The notes beneath the pieces are model-generated. The model saw nothing but the letters and a program-made list of their open reading frames with translations, made no database searches and was not told the DNA's origin. From assembly GCA_029891345.1 (NCBI GenBank), contig CM056994.1:220700491-220764490 (forward strand): a DNA stretch of 64,000 nt, read 5' to 3'. The stretch's first letter is position 1, and every line of letters begins with the position of its first letter. Position numbers and translations under genes: made by a program. Of this stretch, positions 48,950 to 60,283 are shown piece after piece. This stretch comes from Dryococelus australis. Its lineage: Eukaryota > Arthropoda > Insecta > Phasmatodea > Phasmatidae.

Positions 48950-51900
48950 TCACCGTAGGTCGTCAGGAAGATTAAAAATGCAACAAGCCTGGCCATACCT
49001 GCAACACTCCAACAAAATGTGCCACACAGTCAAGGGAGTGCCGCAGGCATCATACTTGGGAGAGGATTCACCACAAAGCAAGTACTTGTGCGTCAGACAA
49101 GTGTGCCTAATGTGAAGGCAAGAAAGCACTACATCTTCCCTGTGGGTACGTGAAACAGGACGAGCACAAAGAGGCAAGTCGGAGACGGCTCATAACTTAT
49201 TGGACAGCGGGAGAGAGGTCCATTCACGCCATCAAGTATGCCAAACAAGGCCACGGACTGATTGCAGCACATCGCACACAGGGACACAATCACAGGGTGG
49301 AAGGCTTCATGCTTCCTAAGCCGCCATATCCGCTGCTTCGTTGCCAGGGATGCCCACATTCCTTGGAACCCACAGGAAGACAACGCAAACACCAATCCGC
49401 ACAGCCCCCACCAGCTTCTCCAGGATCATGGCAAGAAGCGGATGAGTTATGGAGCCAGCTCGAATGGCTTGGCTGTCAAGGCACTCATCGAATCGGAGCA
49501 CACAAGGCATTTACAGTGAAACCCCCTACAGATAAAACACGGAGCCTTGAAAGTAACAAAAAGCTCTGCAGTTAAAACACTGCAAGACGGATAAAGTCCA
49601 AAAAGGTACTGAGAAGCACTAATCACAAAGACGCACCAAGTTGAGAGATCAAATTTGGAACAATCTGTAAAACAGAAAATAAAACCACTGAACACAAGTC
49701 ACAAGATCAACAAAAAGGCCCTTGTAAACAAAAGGAGGAGTGGTCAGCTTAGGGAATTCCGCTAGGTCAAGGCGCACCTCAACCTGAGTCGTCAGCCATG
49801 GCTGTTCACGGCGCAGCAAAGGGAACACACACAGATGCATATCATACCTTTTCAAGGTATGTGCAAATCGGACAGATGCCAGCTGAGAAAAACCTGGCTT
49901 AGCGGAGTACAACCGTTCATTGGGCGGATAGAGAAAGGCAGTGTGGTGAAGGTGTGAAGAGTCCAAATGCACCAGCAAACCATAGGAAAGCAACATTTGG
50001 TCACTCCGGTAATAGAGGGGAGGTTCACCAGCCACAGCACAAAGGCTGACAACTGGGCTTGTGCGAAAAGCCCCAGTCGCAATGCGTATACCAGCATGGT
50101 GAACATTTGCTAAAGATTTGAAAACAGATGGCAGAGCAGAAGAATAAACAACAATGCCATAGTCGAGTTTGCTGCGGACCAGGGCACGATACAGCCAAAG
50201 AAGGGTGACTGTGTCAGCACCCCAGTCATGACCATTCAGAGTTTTCAAATATATTCAAGTCCCTTACACAGCGAGTTCATGTGAGTTTACTATCACACAG
50301 AAGACCGAGAAACATGACGGTATGACAGACTGGCAAAACAGAGCCGTACAAAAGCACCTCGGGAGAACAAAATATGTCATTTTATCTACAGAAGTGGACC
50401 ACCTGTGTCTTAGCGGTGGAAAGTGGAAGCCACAGTTGTCTGTCCAATCGCAAAAGTGGTGGACGGCAAGCTGCACAGGACATTCTGCCATGCCCAGAGA
50501 TGCAACACGACAGAAGATAGCAAAGTCGTAAACATACAGCGCACATCCCACAGGTGGTAGAACGACAGATACAATGTCATTGATGGCAATATCAAAAGAG
50601 GGTAACAATCAATATGCAACCCTGTGGCACATTGTTCTCTTGAACAAACTCCCAAGAATAGGAAGCACCATTACAAATCATGAAGGTACGGAAGTACATA
50701 AATTTCTGTATGAAACCAGGGAGATGTGCACGAAAACCCAAAATGCACAGCTGTCTCAAGATACCATGTCGCCATGTTGTGTCATATGCCTTCTCCAGAT
50801 CAAAGAAAACAGTAAACAGGTAATGCCCTCGCAAAAGGCAGTATGTATGGCTTCCTCCAAGCTGACCAAATGATCCACCACAGAACGATTTTGACGGAAA
50901 CCACACTGGAGAGGTGATAATAGCTACCAGGTCTCAAGGCAGTATACCAGACACACATTAATCATATGCTCCATGGTCTTACAGACGCAGCTGGAAACTT
51001 CCCCTGGTTTCAAGATGGGCACAAGGGTTGACTTGCACCAACTCAAGGGGAAAACACCAGAAGTCCAAATATTATTAAAAATTCGTAGCAGAAATAATTT
51101 CCCATCAAGCGGGAGGTGTTGCAACCTAGCATAATGGATATTGTCGGGGCCAACAGAAGTATTCTTTGAGCGTGACAAAGACTGATTCAACTCAAGAATA
51201 CTAAAAGGCTGGTTGTAGTCCTCTTCACCCGAGCCACCAAAGTGAACACTCACCGTCTTGCACGTCTCCTTGATGGCTCAAAACGAGTGAGTGTAATGTG
51301 CACTGCTCGAAACATCTGCAAAATACTGACCCAATGCATCTGCTATGGTTGTCCCCTCGGTAACAATATCATTATTGACCTGAAGGCAGGAAACCTGTGT
51401 TACGAGAGATTGTCCACACAGGTTCCGAACATTGTCTCATATAAACTTACTGGTAGCATGTATCGTGAGCTACGAAATAAAGTCTCTCCAGGACTTTCAC
51501 CGGCTGTCCTTGATGACACGTCGGGCGCAAGCCCGTTAGATGCGAAAGAGCTCCAGGTTAGCTTAAGTGGGGTGAGCACTACAGCGCCTAAGCACAAGTC
51601 ATCAAGCATGGACAGCATCCCTGCATTCATCACTCCACCAAGGAACACGCCTACGACCACAAGGTGAAAATTATGAGATAGCAGCCTCCCCAGCTGACAC
51701 AACAATAGAGTTGAAAAGTTCCACTACCAATTCGCATCAAGAGGAACCTGAACAGGGAAGTGGAAGGAATGCTGGAAATGTACCCAGTCTGCTTTCTTAA
51801 GCACCCAGCAAGATGGTGTGGGTGGGGCTGCAAACAAAATGTGATCTAACAAGATTGGAAAATGATCATTTCCACAGAGATCTGGATATACAGACCAATC

Positions 51901-52500
51901 AAAGTGGGTGACCAAAGCTGGGCTACAAAAGGCACAACGAAGTGCCAGTATGGGAGTTGAAGTGTGTAGGAGTACCAATGTTCAACAGGGAAATATGAGA
52001 ACTGGTGGGGCCAACGACTATACCACATGACCCCAACCGTCCCTGTGGTCTGAACCCCATATCTGATTGTGAGCAATGAAGTCACCAACGATTAGAAACA
52101 AGGGGGGAGCTGAGATGAAAGGACCACAAAATCAGCCGGCCTTACACGCTGGTGGGGGGTACATAATTGCATTGAAAATTGAATGTAATTGGAACCAGTC
52201 TTTGGGTGTGGTAGTTATATTACGAGAACAACACACAACTTGTCTTAGTGCTGCTATATATACGCTACAAACAATGACAAACATACCGAGCAAAAACCCT
52301 GATCACCACTGTCTGCAGAGCAGTGTGAAGGGCAACAGCTGCATGGTAAAATGAATCCTTCACCACAAGACAGACACTGCCACAGGCACAGTCCCACACG
52401 TTATCCAGATGGTAGAACATGTGACCTCGAAGGGAGGCCGTATCTGTGGGACGAAAGTGCGTTTCCTGCAAGCAAATGACTGTAGGAGTGAGAGACAATA
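48950..52500 (-). pseudogene. LINE ORF2: endonuclease, reverse transcriptase, RNase H
   Basis: Read from 52500 downward. The apurinic-type endonuclease shows CLQETHFRPTD (about 52480) and LCGNDHFPI (about 51870). RT shows SVGPDNIHYARLQHLP (about 51150), FFDLEKAYDTTWRHGIL (about 50800), NNVPQGCI and a YxDD remnant YVYD (about 50530). The connection has LVRSKLDYGIVVYSSALP and RIATGAFRTSPV (about 50180-50050). RNase H has FTDCSK, LVCSDSMSALTA and WVPRNVGIPGNEAADMAA (about 49670-49320). A C-terminal Cys/His box (LTVWHILLEC) is near 49010. The RNase H places it in the I group or a relative rather than in Jockey proper. Broken in many places. Confidence 0.92.
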
Positions 52501-52810
52501 GGAGCTGTTTCAGTTCGCCATGCTTATTGAAATATCCTCAGCAGTTCCACTGTATGAGGGACATAAATTACGGAAAGAAATTGTGCGGAAACCACTACTT
52601 CAATTTCCCTCTATGTCTGTTTATCACTGGCTTAAAGCCCTCTGAGCCTTCACCAGTGTTGTGAGCATCAACATCAACCACCATCTCGATCTCTGAGGAG
52701 ACAGGATGGCAAGTGGGTGAGTTGATGTGTTCCCGCCAACCACAGGTGCTCACAAGAAGGGGCAGCCTGCTGACAAGATTTGCTAACAACAGAAGGTTTG
52801 GAAATTTTCA

Positions 52811-53994
52811 TCATTTCAACCGGCCTACACTGCGTACCGACATAGTCCGGGTCATCTGGACGCCCTGTAGCTTCAGTGTACTCACAAACAAGTCAGTCTG
52901 GGTAGCCACATCAACTATCTGAGAACACGCATCCTTAACTGCTGGGCGAGCAGTGGCAACAACGTCATAAGGAATAGAAGGCTTCGGGCCTCGGAAAGCA
53001 TGGAAACGTTTCCGTGCCTCAACAAAGGAAACCTTGCCTGTGGCCCGGATCCTTTGAACAGCCTGCTCCTCCTGGTACACAGAGCACTCCTTCAACCAGA
53101 CCGGATGACCTTTGCCACAGTTCACACACTGCAGCTGCTTGCTGCACTCAGGAGTATCTGGATGCGATGGGTCAGCACACTTCGGACAAGTTGGTGAATT
53201 TCAACATTTTGCAGAATGACCAAACCATTGACAGTTGTAGCAATGGAGAGGAGCAGGAATGAACTGCTTACTACGTGAGAAGGGTTCGCTAGACCGTCAC
53301 TAACAAAGGCACCACTCATTGGTGAGGACCGACCCTCATTTGGAAAAAGGACATCGCCCTGGCCTGAGACGATGCTGTAGAGAAGGAAGAAATGACATGA
53401 CCTGGTGAAATGGAAAGAAAAAGGATGATAAAAAAGAAACAGACTAAGAAAGAAGCACGAGATGATGGTCCGAATAAATTGCGGATCCCAACCACGTCCC
53501 AATTAGACAAGCACGGGGTGACTGTGGTGGTATTCTAAAACCCTGCCACCACACCGGAGTAGTTGCTGGAGGCAAAGGTTCTTGGGCATCTTCTGCCTCA
53601 ATGGCTTGGCGGCTGGGCTCATCCTCCAAAGCGGACAGCTGGATCTGAGTGTCGGCCTTGATGCTTTCTGTCACCGGGACCTGGGTGGCCATCAGAGGTA
53701 GCTGTTTTGATTTGTGGTACCTCTTCGGCTCAGCTGGGCACATCTTCCCGTACAGGAGGCTGGGCCTGGGTGTAGATCTCAGCGTCTCCTGGTGCCTCAA
53801 CCTGGGTGGCCATCAGAGGTAGCTGTTTTTGTTATGCTCCTACCTCCTCAGCTCAGTTGGGCACATTCTCCCAAATAGGTCGGGCCTGGGTGTCAGCCTC
53901 GGACATCGAGGCCATGGTGTCAACCGCGGGATTGTAAACTGGAGCGGTCTCGTCTGTCAACTGAGGCAGAGGCTCTTGGGAGTCCTCTGCCCCA
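52811..53994 (-). pseudogene. LINE ORF1 (Gag-like) with CCHC zinc knuckles
   Basis: The C-terminal half shows consecutive CX2CX4HX4C-type knuckles at about 53235-53100: CYNCQWFGHSAKC, CPKCADPSH...C, CVNCGKGHPVW...C. The tail VWLKECSVYQEEQAVQRIR follows (about 53095). One stop lies between the first and second knuckle. The N-terminal part is Pro/Glu/Thr-rich (EAEDAQEPLPPATTPVW at about 53560; [10 protein letters not shown] at about 53970) and contains a tandem duplication. The frame is still open at 53994, where cox1 sequence begins, so ORF1 lacks its own start. Confidence 0.9.
53680..53920 (-). repeat. 121-bp tandem duplication in LINE ORF1
   Basis: Two units starting at 53680 and 53801 on the plus strand (both cctgggtggccatcagaggt), period 121 bp. 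A 121-bp step shifts the reading frame, so the second unit cannot be read in phase with the first. Confidence 0.85.
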
Positions 53995-54171
53995 GTGAGC
54001 TGTTACAATAGTATTATAAATTTGATCATTACCAATAATTGATCCTGGGCTTCCTAATTCTATTCGAATTAATATTCGTATTGATAATCCAATTATTCCC
54101 GCTCAAATTCCTAATATGAAATATAGAGTACCAATATCTTTATGATTAGTTGAAAAGAGTCATCGTTTCAT
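53995..54171 (-). pseudogene. cox1: Nuclear copy of mitochondrial cox1, 5' end (NUMT)
   Basis: On the minus strand, 57 codons from 54171 translate without interruption in the invertebrate mitochondrial code (TGA as Trp, ATA as Met). The start is MKRWLFSTNHKDIGTLYF, followed by AGMIGLSMRMLIRMELGSPG and [10 protein letters not shown]. This is the N-terminus of cytochrome oxidase subunit I, including the conserved STNHKDIGT site. The fragment begins exactly at the ATG and continues as Ala-His (53995-54000) before joining LINE ORF1. It is not functional here, because TGA is a stop in nuclear code. Its intactness suggests a recent insertion. Confidence 0.95.
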
Positions 54172-57100
54172 TTAACCTCTCTTGGAGATGGGGCTGGAAC
54201 GTGGAGGTCTCCGGCTGGGTCCCCCTGCCCAGAGGCCTCGCCACGATAACTCCCGACTCCGTGAAGACAATCCGGCCATGTCTGGCTGATGTCCTCTGGA
54301 TGAAGTTGCTTGGTGTTGAAGGTAGTGTCCAGATGAAGATCCCTTCTCTGTACGCCTGTTGAAGTTCGACCCTGATGAGTGTAGATTGGTAGCTTCTCCG
54401 TCCGGCATCTGGCCGAGGTTCAGGAACTTGGGCATTGCGTGCCCTCATGGTCATGGCTAAGGCGGCCAAACGGACGTCTTCGGGTTTCAACATTTCTGTG
54501 GGTAATTGCTCCCGTTGCCAGTCACCTGGGCAACAGAGGGTTCGCCCTAGGATGAGCTGGCTGGGACTGGTATTGGCGGCCTCATTCGTATTTAGCCGGA
54601 GGGCGAAAAGGATCTAGGGGATATGCTTATCCCAATGCCTGTGGCCATTCCCTACACTGAGATGGAGGCTCTTTTTCAACTCCTGGTTCCTCCTCTCGGT
54701 GGGATTAGCTTGTGGGTGATAGGGAAGGAGGGTTCATCCAGGTCACTCCCCAGTTTTCAGAAACAGCCCTCCATTGTTGGCTTGTGAACTGGAAGCCATT
54801 ATCTGTGAGAATGGCCTGTAGGTACCCCCATCTGGGGAATATCTCCATTTCAAAATTACGAAGCATTTACTGAGTTTCCTGGCTGGGTAGAGGGAATGCT
54901 TTCACCCACCGGGAAAACTGGTCTGTGACCATCAACAAATACTGGTTGCCCTTGGTGCTGCAAGGGTAAAATTTCATCAAAACAGCTGCCAGGTGGGTCC
55001 ACGCTGTGGTTGACCTTAGAAGCTTTGCTGTAGGTAGGGGCACCGGATACGCCTTGCCATGGCAGCATGCTACGCAGCTGTGGACATACTTGCAGACATC
55101 GCAGCTCATTCCATCCCAGATGTACCTTTCCCCTGTCTTGTAGTGTTTCTTTGGTACCTGGGTGTCCAGCATGTGAGTGATCATGGTGGTGGTGACAGAG
55201 ATCTGCCCACAGGTTCTTCGGGAGCCAGATTTTCCAAAATGCCCCTAGTTGGCCAGTGCAGGACCAGACGACACTGTCCCAGAGTTCAAACCGCCGGGAT
55301 CGGTCAAGGAAAAGACGCTGGATATCCAGGTCCTGGTGTTGGTGGTATGTGATCGGTTCTCTACTGAGCTACAACTGTAATAGCCATAGGTGTTCTTCAA
55401 GGCTGTGGGTAAGAGTCAGGGGAGGGGCAGTTTTCTCCCGCCCTTCCTCTTCCTTCGGTTCCCTGTCAAGGTCCGGCTGGTGTGATAGTGCGTCAGGTCG
55501 ATTGTTGCACCCCAAAATCGAATTCAGTGAGGAACATTTCCCACCGCCCGAGTTTAGTCATTATGTTGTGGAATTCACGCAGCCATTAGAGGACTTTGCT
55601 ATCCGTACAGAGCATGAAAAGCTTGCCGTCCAGGTGATGGCAGTACTTCTGTACCGCCCAGATCACTGCAAGACACTCATATTTGTTTATGTGCTAACGT
55701 CACTTCGCTTCGTTCAGTTGCATGTTTGCATAAACTATCGCCCGTGGCGACCAGCTACGTTTTCTTGATACAGCATGGCTCCTAGGCCGTTCTGGCATTC
55801 ATCCATCTGCAGGATTAGTGGATTTTCTCCCTGTGGTCGGTGGAGCTGAGAAATGGTGTTGAAGCTTTCTTTTAGCTCTAAGAAGGTGCTGTGATGTTCG
55901 TCCATCCATCGCCAATGAGTCTCCTCCTCTAGGAGGGTATGTAGGGGGGCCATCAGGAGACTGATATTAGGCACAAAGTCGCGTAGCCAGTTGCACAAGC
56001 CGAGAAAGCGACAACTGCTTCAAAGCTACTCTGCTTCTTTGATCGCCCTTAGCGGCAGCCTGAGGGTTGTTACCTTTGGGAGTGACTACGTGTCGGAGTT
56101 AGTCTATTGTTTTCTTAACAAAGTGACTTTTGGAAAACTTGTAGGCAAGGCCATGTAACTTGAGACTCTCGAAGACTCATGGGAGGTGGCCAGAGCGTTT
56201 TAGAGTATATGATGATATCATCCAAATAAGCAAAACAAAACTGCCCTACAAATCCAGTCAGCACCTCAGCCACATGAGTCTCTGGAAGGTGACTGGCGTG
56301 TTCTTCAGCCCACATGGCATCACTCAGAACTGAAGTGTTTTGCCTTCTGGAGTAGTGAATGTGGTAAACTTCCAGCTGTCAAGGTGCACAACGATCTGCC
56401 AGTACCCTGACTGCATGTCAAGAGTACTGAAGATCGTGGCTTCCCCCATATTTTGGAGAGTATTGTACAGGTGTATTGCTGGAGGGACAATCAGGTGTGT
56501 TATGTCGTTGTCTTTTTAATTTATACAAAACTGTAACTGTCCATCCTTCTCAAGAACTAGAACAACTCTTGAGTTGTACGGTGAGTTTGATGGTTCCACG
56601 AAATCCTGCTCCATTTCCTGCACCTGTGTCATGATCAAGTGTCGCCTACTGGCAGACACTTGGTAGGGTTTTCTGTGTACGGGAATGTCTGAGGTAGTCC
56701 AAATCCCATGTTGGATGTTACGTGTCTGGCGTAGCGATGATTCTTAGCAAAAGAAACCCCGTGGTCGTGTAAGGTTTGCCTGCACTCAACAAACTTAGAT
56801 TCGTCCAGTTAATGGTGTATATAGTTCGGATTTATGGAAGGTGGCATTGCTGCTTCCAGGCTGTGATCGTACTGAGGGTAATTCTGTGTTTATCACCGAT
56901 ATACACAAGTGTCATTTTCCGTGGTCCATCACAGATTGCTGTTGGCTTAACCATGGTAGTCCCAGAATCACGGCTTCTGTGATGTCTCGGTACACCACGA
57001 ATTCTGCCGGGTGTGCGTAATGGTGTGTGTCTACACACACACACTCTCACGGTTAGAGTTGCATGACTGTCAGCCTTGAGGGTTTGATCATGTTGTGCCA

Positions 57101-57235
57101 TTCTTACAAGGTGAGTCTGTGAAAGGAATGATGTCCTTTGTTCCGAGGTTAAAACATCACTTTGGACAAAGTTGCCTGTAGCAGTGGAATCAAGCAGAGT
57201 AAGAAATTTATTCCCATTTACATCCACTTCTACGC
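54172..57235 (-). pseudogene. Gypsy pol: protease, RT, RNase H, integrase
   Basis: Read downward from 57235. The protease region has VDVNGNKFLTLLDSTATGNF (Asp-Ser where D-T/S-G is usual). RT has RKPYQVSASRRHLIMTQVQE (about 56670), FSTLDMQSGYWQIVV (about 56430), VMPCGLKNTP (about 56310) and FAYLDDIIIYSKT (about 56220). The tether and RNase H start show PLHTLLEEETHWRW and NPLILQMDECQNGLGAML (about 55950-55770). Integrase has CDVCKYVHSCVACC (about 55090), LLMVTDQFSRWVKAFPLP (about 54940), ILTDNGFQFTS and NPTERRNQELKKSLHLSVG (about 54680). The integrase C-terminus stops at the cox1 fragment (54171). Stops and frameshifts throughout. Same family as the element at 1-1804. Confidence 0.94.
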
Positions 57236-57360
57236 GAGAAGCTTTGGGTAGTTCACTCTCCTCGAACTCGGTTAATCTTTGGAGGATGGACCCTTGGTTC
57301 CTGGTGGTTGAGGCCCACTTCGCACCCCGGCAGCAGTGTTTCCCCACCTGGCTGGGTCCC

Positions 57361-58350
57361 TTAACCTCCAAAGTGTACGGCAGCGATGCGCTGCCCTGGT
57401 ATTTCTCCCTTCCCCCATTTGCCCCTGACCTGCCTGAGCATGCAGTCCTTGTGAAAGTGCCGGCCTGGGCAGAACCAACATTGAAGGAGCATGGTGTCGA
57501 TGGGAAGGGGCAAAGAAGAATAAGTCTTGCACTCAGGTGGCTTATCTTGACTGACGTTCTTATCAGCACGCAGACTGTCTAGCAAGGTCTGCGCCTTGTA
57601 ATTTTGCTCTGTCTCTTTTGCCCTTTCCACAAGCTTGTCTATTGACTGTACATTTGGTATTTGCATAAATTGCGGAGTTTGGAGAGCAGCATGCGTGTAA
57701 CATAACGCACGCACCTCACCTCGTCTCCTTCGGAGAAAATCAGTTTAAACATCTGGATTTTTCTGCATACAAAGATCCTGGCTTCGGTTCGGCTTTGAAA
57801 CTTTATTGATAAGCACACTACGACTTCCTTGCCTGTGAATTGTATGGCGAGGCAGGTATATAGCAGTCCCCACTCCGTAGTGAATTCCCCATACTTGGTC
57901 CACCATTCGAGAACCTTGCCTTTGAGTTGTCTATGGGTCCTGTTGACCCATTGCTTTCGTGGTATTTGGTGCTCACTGAGTACCCTTTATCATTCCTGCG
58001 TGAATGTGATTGGGTACTCGTACTGTCTTCCTCCAAACTCACGAATTATGGTAGTTGGAGTTTGGTGCTACTCCGGGCTGTGATAAGGCTCTGGCAAGAG
58101 CCAGGATTCGTTTTTCGGTATTCTGCTGCATGTCTGCAAACTTCAAATTGGTAAACCAGGATCAGCCTCGAGATGCGTTCATCGGGCCATCCTATGCATA
58201 CATGATAGAAGTTCTGTGCACAAACGACACAACATACCATGTTGATCCCTTGCCTGGTACAAGTTAACCAGGTGCAGTAGGCATTCTGGCGAGTGCAGCA
58301 TTCATCATACTGGTATTCTGGACCATCGGTGTAATGTGGTTCATCCATCC
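57361..58350 (-). pseudogene. Gypsy gag with N-terminal PHD-like finger and CCHC knuckle
   Basis: Starting from ATG near 58347 the frame gives MDEPHYTDGPEYQYDE, then CCTRQNAYCTWLTC and VCCVVCAQNFYHVCIGW, followed by PDERI. This Cys/His-rich finger is the counterpart of the one at 35.8 kb. Further on are RKQWVNRTHRQLKGKVLEWW and TKYGEF (capsid Trp-Trp core, about 57950), SIDKLVERAKETEQNYKAQ (about 57640) and one zinc knuckle CWFCPGRHFHKDC (about 57460). Protease and RT of the same copy follow downstream on the minus strand. Two or more frameshifts interrupt it. Confidence 0.85.
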
Positions 58351-58459
58351 ACCCAAGTATGGGTAATAGAAGCGGTTGTCGCAATGCGCACATATAATCA
58401 CGTGGCCCCGTGCCACGGCATGTGGCTAAATGGCACCGGTCGAGTGTTGCTACAGCCAA

Positions 58460-59400
58460 TGTGGCATTCTGGGTTGTCTGCCAGACTCTTTTCGGAGTCA
58501 GACATTTCAGTTAGTTCGTTTGAGCACCATGAGGTGTTTTCAGACTCCCCGAAGTCCGGTTGGCTTTAGATTAGACTCCCGGCCAGATTCTATATCTCGG
58601 GGTCATACTGGCATAGTTATGCTTCCTAGTCTGAACTTTTGAAGCTGTGGCCCCACGAAAACCCTTAATGCACGACAGCCTTTGGTTGTGAGGGGTCATT
58701 GTAGTCAATCAAAATTTTGTCATGCAGGTCAGAAGCACGTCGGAGCTGACTTAGACCTTACTTTCAACCAGCAGGGCCATGACCGGTACACAAAGATGGG
58801 TGCATGGCCTGGTAGCAAGGTATGAAATCAGTAGCGATTTTGACTGTCCGGCGAAGGGGTCAGCAAACTGCCACTGGTTTACATATGCTTGCTGGGGCCC
58901 GGGGTAGCTCCTTGATCTGCTGCTGGTGAGGCTGCTGGCAGGTGGAGCTGTGCTGGGCCCATGGAGGGCTGTTGGCTTGGCTGCACTGGAACCAGGGGTT
59001 GGCGAGTCCCAGTGGCACTGCACGCCCATGGCGGATGTCAGTCACCACTGGGTGAGAGGTCGGCCAGCTGTTTTGATGGATGGCTGGAATAAAACTTTTG
59101 ATAGATGACTGGAATAAAATGGGAGAGGAAGCTGGGAGGTGAAGCCCCTCTAGCTGTTGGGCAGTTTGAGCTCGTTCCCATGGGATTATACTGCTAAATC
59201 CAGCTGGAACTGGGTTACAGCTCCCGTTAGTGTCGGATCCCTTTGTGTCTTGCTACGTGGTACCACTTCACTGGGTGTATGGCATAAGGCAGGTACGACG
59301 GACACATTAACGAGAGGAGAGTAGGTGACAAAGTTCCCTGGCCAAGTGTAAAACCAAAGCCACAGCTGAACAGACCAGAGTTGTACCCGGTGCTCCGCTA
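58460..59400. other. No clear feature (possible 5' region of the Gypsy element)
   Basis: GC-intermediate sequence directly upstream of the gag of the minus-strand element. It does not match the LTR-like repeats at 28.5 and 35.9 kb by eye. Frames such as 59029-58751 minus are Ser/Pro-rich and unrecognised. Confidence 0.45.
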
Positions 59401-59410
59401 AATGGCGACA

Positions 59411-59510
59411 TGAGGCACAGTGGTTATAGAGCATTGGGTTTCCTCTGGGTACCAGACAACGACAGTGGGTGTGGGTTCAAGTGTTGGCAGATCACCAGAC
59501 TCAGTATGTC
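59411..59510 (+). mobile_element. Possible tRNA-derived SINE head
   Basis: gaggcacagtggttatagagc (box A-like, about 59412) and gggttcaagtg (box B-like, about 59484) are spaced about 70 bp apart, wider than in a tRNA. The opening gaggcacagt resembles SINE copy 1 (gaggccacagt). The shared SINE tail was not found, so this is tentative. Confidence 0.35.
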
Positions 59511-59604
59511 ACACCCTCCACTGACAGTTCAATATGGTGAATGAAGTGGGTCAACTGGCCTAGGGGTCTGATGACTCTTGGATTGAGTTACTATTGGTTG
59601 AGGA

Positions 59605-59690
59605 TCTACCTTACTGCACACCAGGTGTACAGAACAGGGGGCCGTCGAATGTGTGGGTTGTACATATGTGAACCCCATGAACGGAGCCCG
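59605..59690 (-). repeat. RepX fragment, minus strand
   Basis: The reverse complement contains cacacattcgacggccccct and gttctgtacacctggtgtgc, matching the RepX patch at about 61900-61935 (gatggccacctgttctatac) and 7570-7610. Confidence 0.5.
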
Positions 59691-60062
59691 CAGTCCTACA
59701 CAAATTTTGAAAATAGAAGTACAACGGCACGGTCTCCTGCTTTGCTCTGGTGGGATGTCTACTGTGGAAGGAACAAACACCCTGAAAAATAGTATGCAAA
59801 GCTTTAAAAGAAAATTTGTGATTATTCCATCTGACTTAAGCACGATGGTCCTCACTACCTTCTAACTAGCTAGTGCTGAACGGAAGTTAAGATTACGTGT
59901 ATCCAGGTAAATGAGGCCTCGTCCTAAAATGAACGAGATGATCCGAATAACATCAACAGAGAAGATGGAGACAACTTGAACAAAATATGGGCAAATCTCT
60001 TCATAGATGACCTGAAATCCTGTGATGCGAGAGCAGAGAACACAGACTCACCCGAATTGGCA

Positions 60063-60210
60063 GACCACCTCAGCCAATCAGAAGGAAGACAGATTACAAT
60101 TGGCCAGAGAGTCTAGCCAATCAGGATAGAGAGTACACCCTCTCAAGAATTAACCAACCACCTCAGCCAATCAGGAAATAGCCCTCCAGAAATCAGAATA
60201 TATAAGAGCC
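60063..60210 (+). promoter_or_regulatory. Retroelement promoter: three CCAAT boxes and a TATA box
   Basis: CCAAT occurs at 60074-60078, 60117-60121 and 60167-60171, each inside an agccaatcag repeat; two of them share the longer accacctcagccaatcag. A TATA box (TATATAAG, 60199-60206) follows 28 bp after the last CCAAT. The hammerhead-like core lies about 45 bp downstream of the TATA box, which suggests one retroelement regulatory unit. Confidence 0.55.
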
Positions 60211-60249
60211 TCTTCCTTCGACTGTCCTCAATTGGTCAGATATTGTTCC

Positions 60250-60283
60250 CTGATGATGGTAGCTGCAACAACTGCCGAAACGT
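60250..60283 (+). ncRNA. Hammerhead-ribozyme-like core of a Penelope-type element
   Basis: CTGATGA (60250-60256) is followed by a small hairpin (GGTAG 60258-60262 pairing with CTGCC 60272-60276, one G-U) and GAAA (60277-60280) then CGT. CTGANGA-stem-GAAA is the catalytic core of hammerhead ribozymes, known from the terminal repeats of Penelope-like elements. An extra U before stem II, and no clear stem III or cleavage site, suggest a degenerate, probably inactive, form. Confidence 0.45.

Larger units (their letters stand above)
48631..53994 (-). mobile_element. LINE of the I/Jockey superfamily, 5'-truncated
   Basis: A minus-strand non-LTR retrotransposon runs from the ORF1 remnant (53994) to the 3' end (48631). 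It has an ORF1 with CCHC knuckles, an ORF2 with endonuclease, RT and RNase H, and a roughly 300-bp 3' region. The 3' end is not poly-A: it finishes in an ACTC short tandem repeat (agtgagtgagtg on the plus strand at 48631), as often in I-type elements. The 5' end is cut inside ORF1 and joined directly to a mitochondrial cox1 fragment. No clean target-site duplication was found. Many stops and frameshifts show an inactive copy. Confidence 0.9.

Noticed and set aside
49649..50248. A 199-codon minus-strand frame as a host protein
   Set aside because: Its wording (SKLDYGIVVYSSALP, RIATGAFRTSPV) is the RT connection of a LINE; it is part of ORF2 of the 48.6-54.0 kb element.
54172..54200. Target-site duplication for the LINE/cox1 insertion
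   Set aside because: Bases next to 54171 and next to 48631 do not match over more than a few positions, and the Gypsy element cut at 54172 does not visibly resume below 48631.
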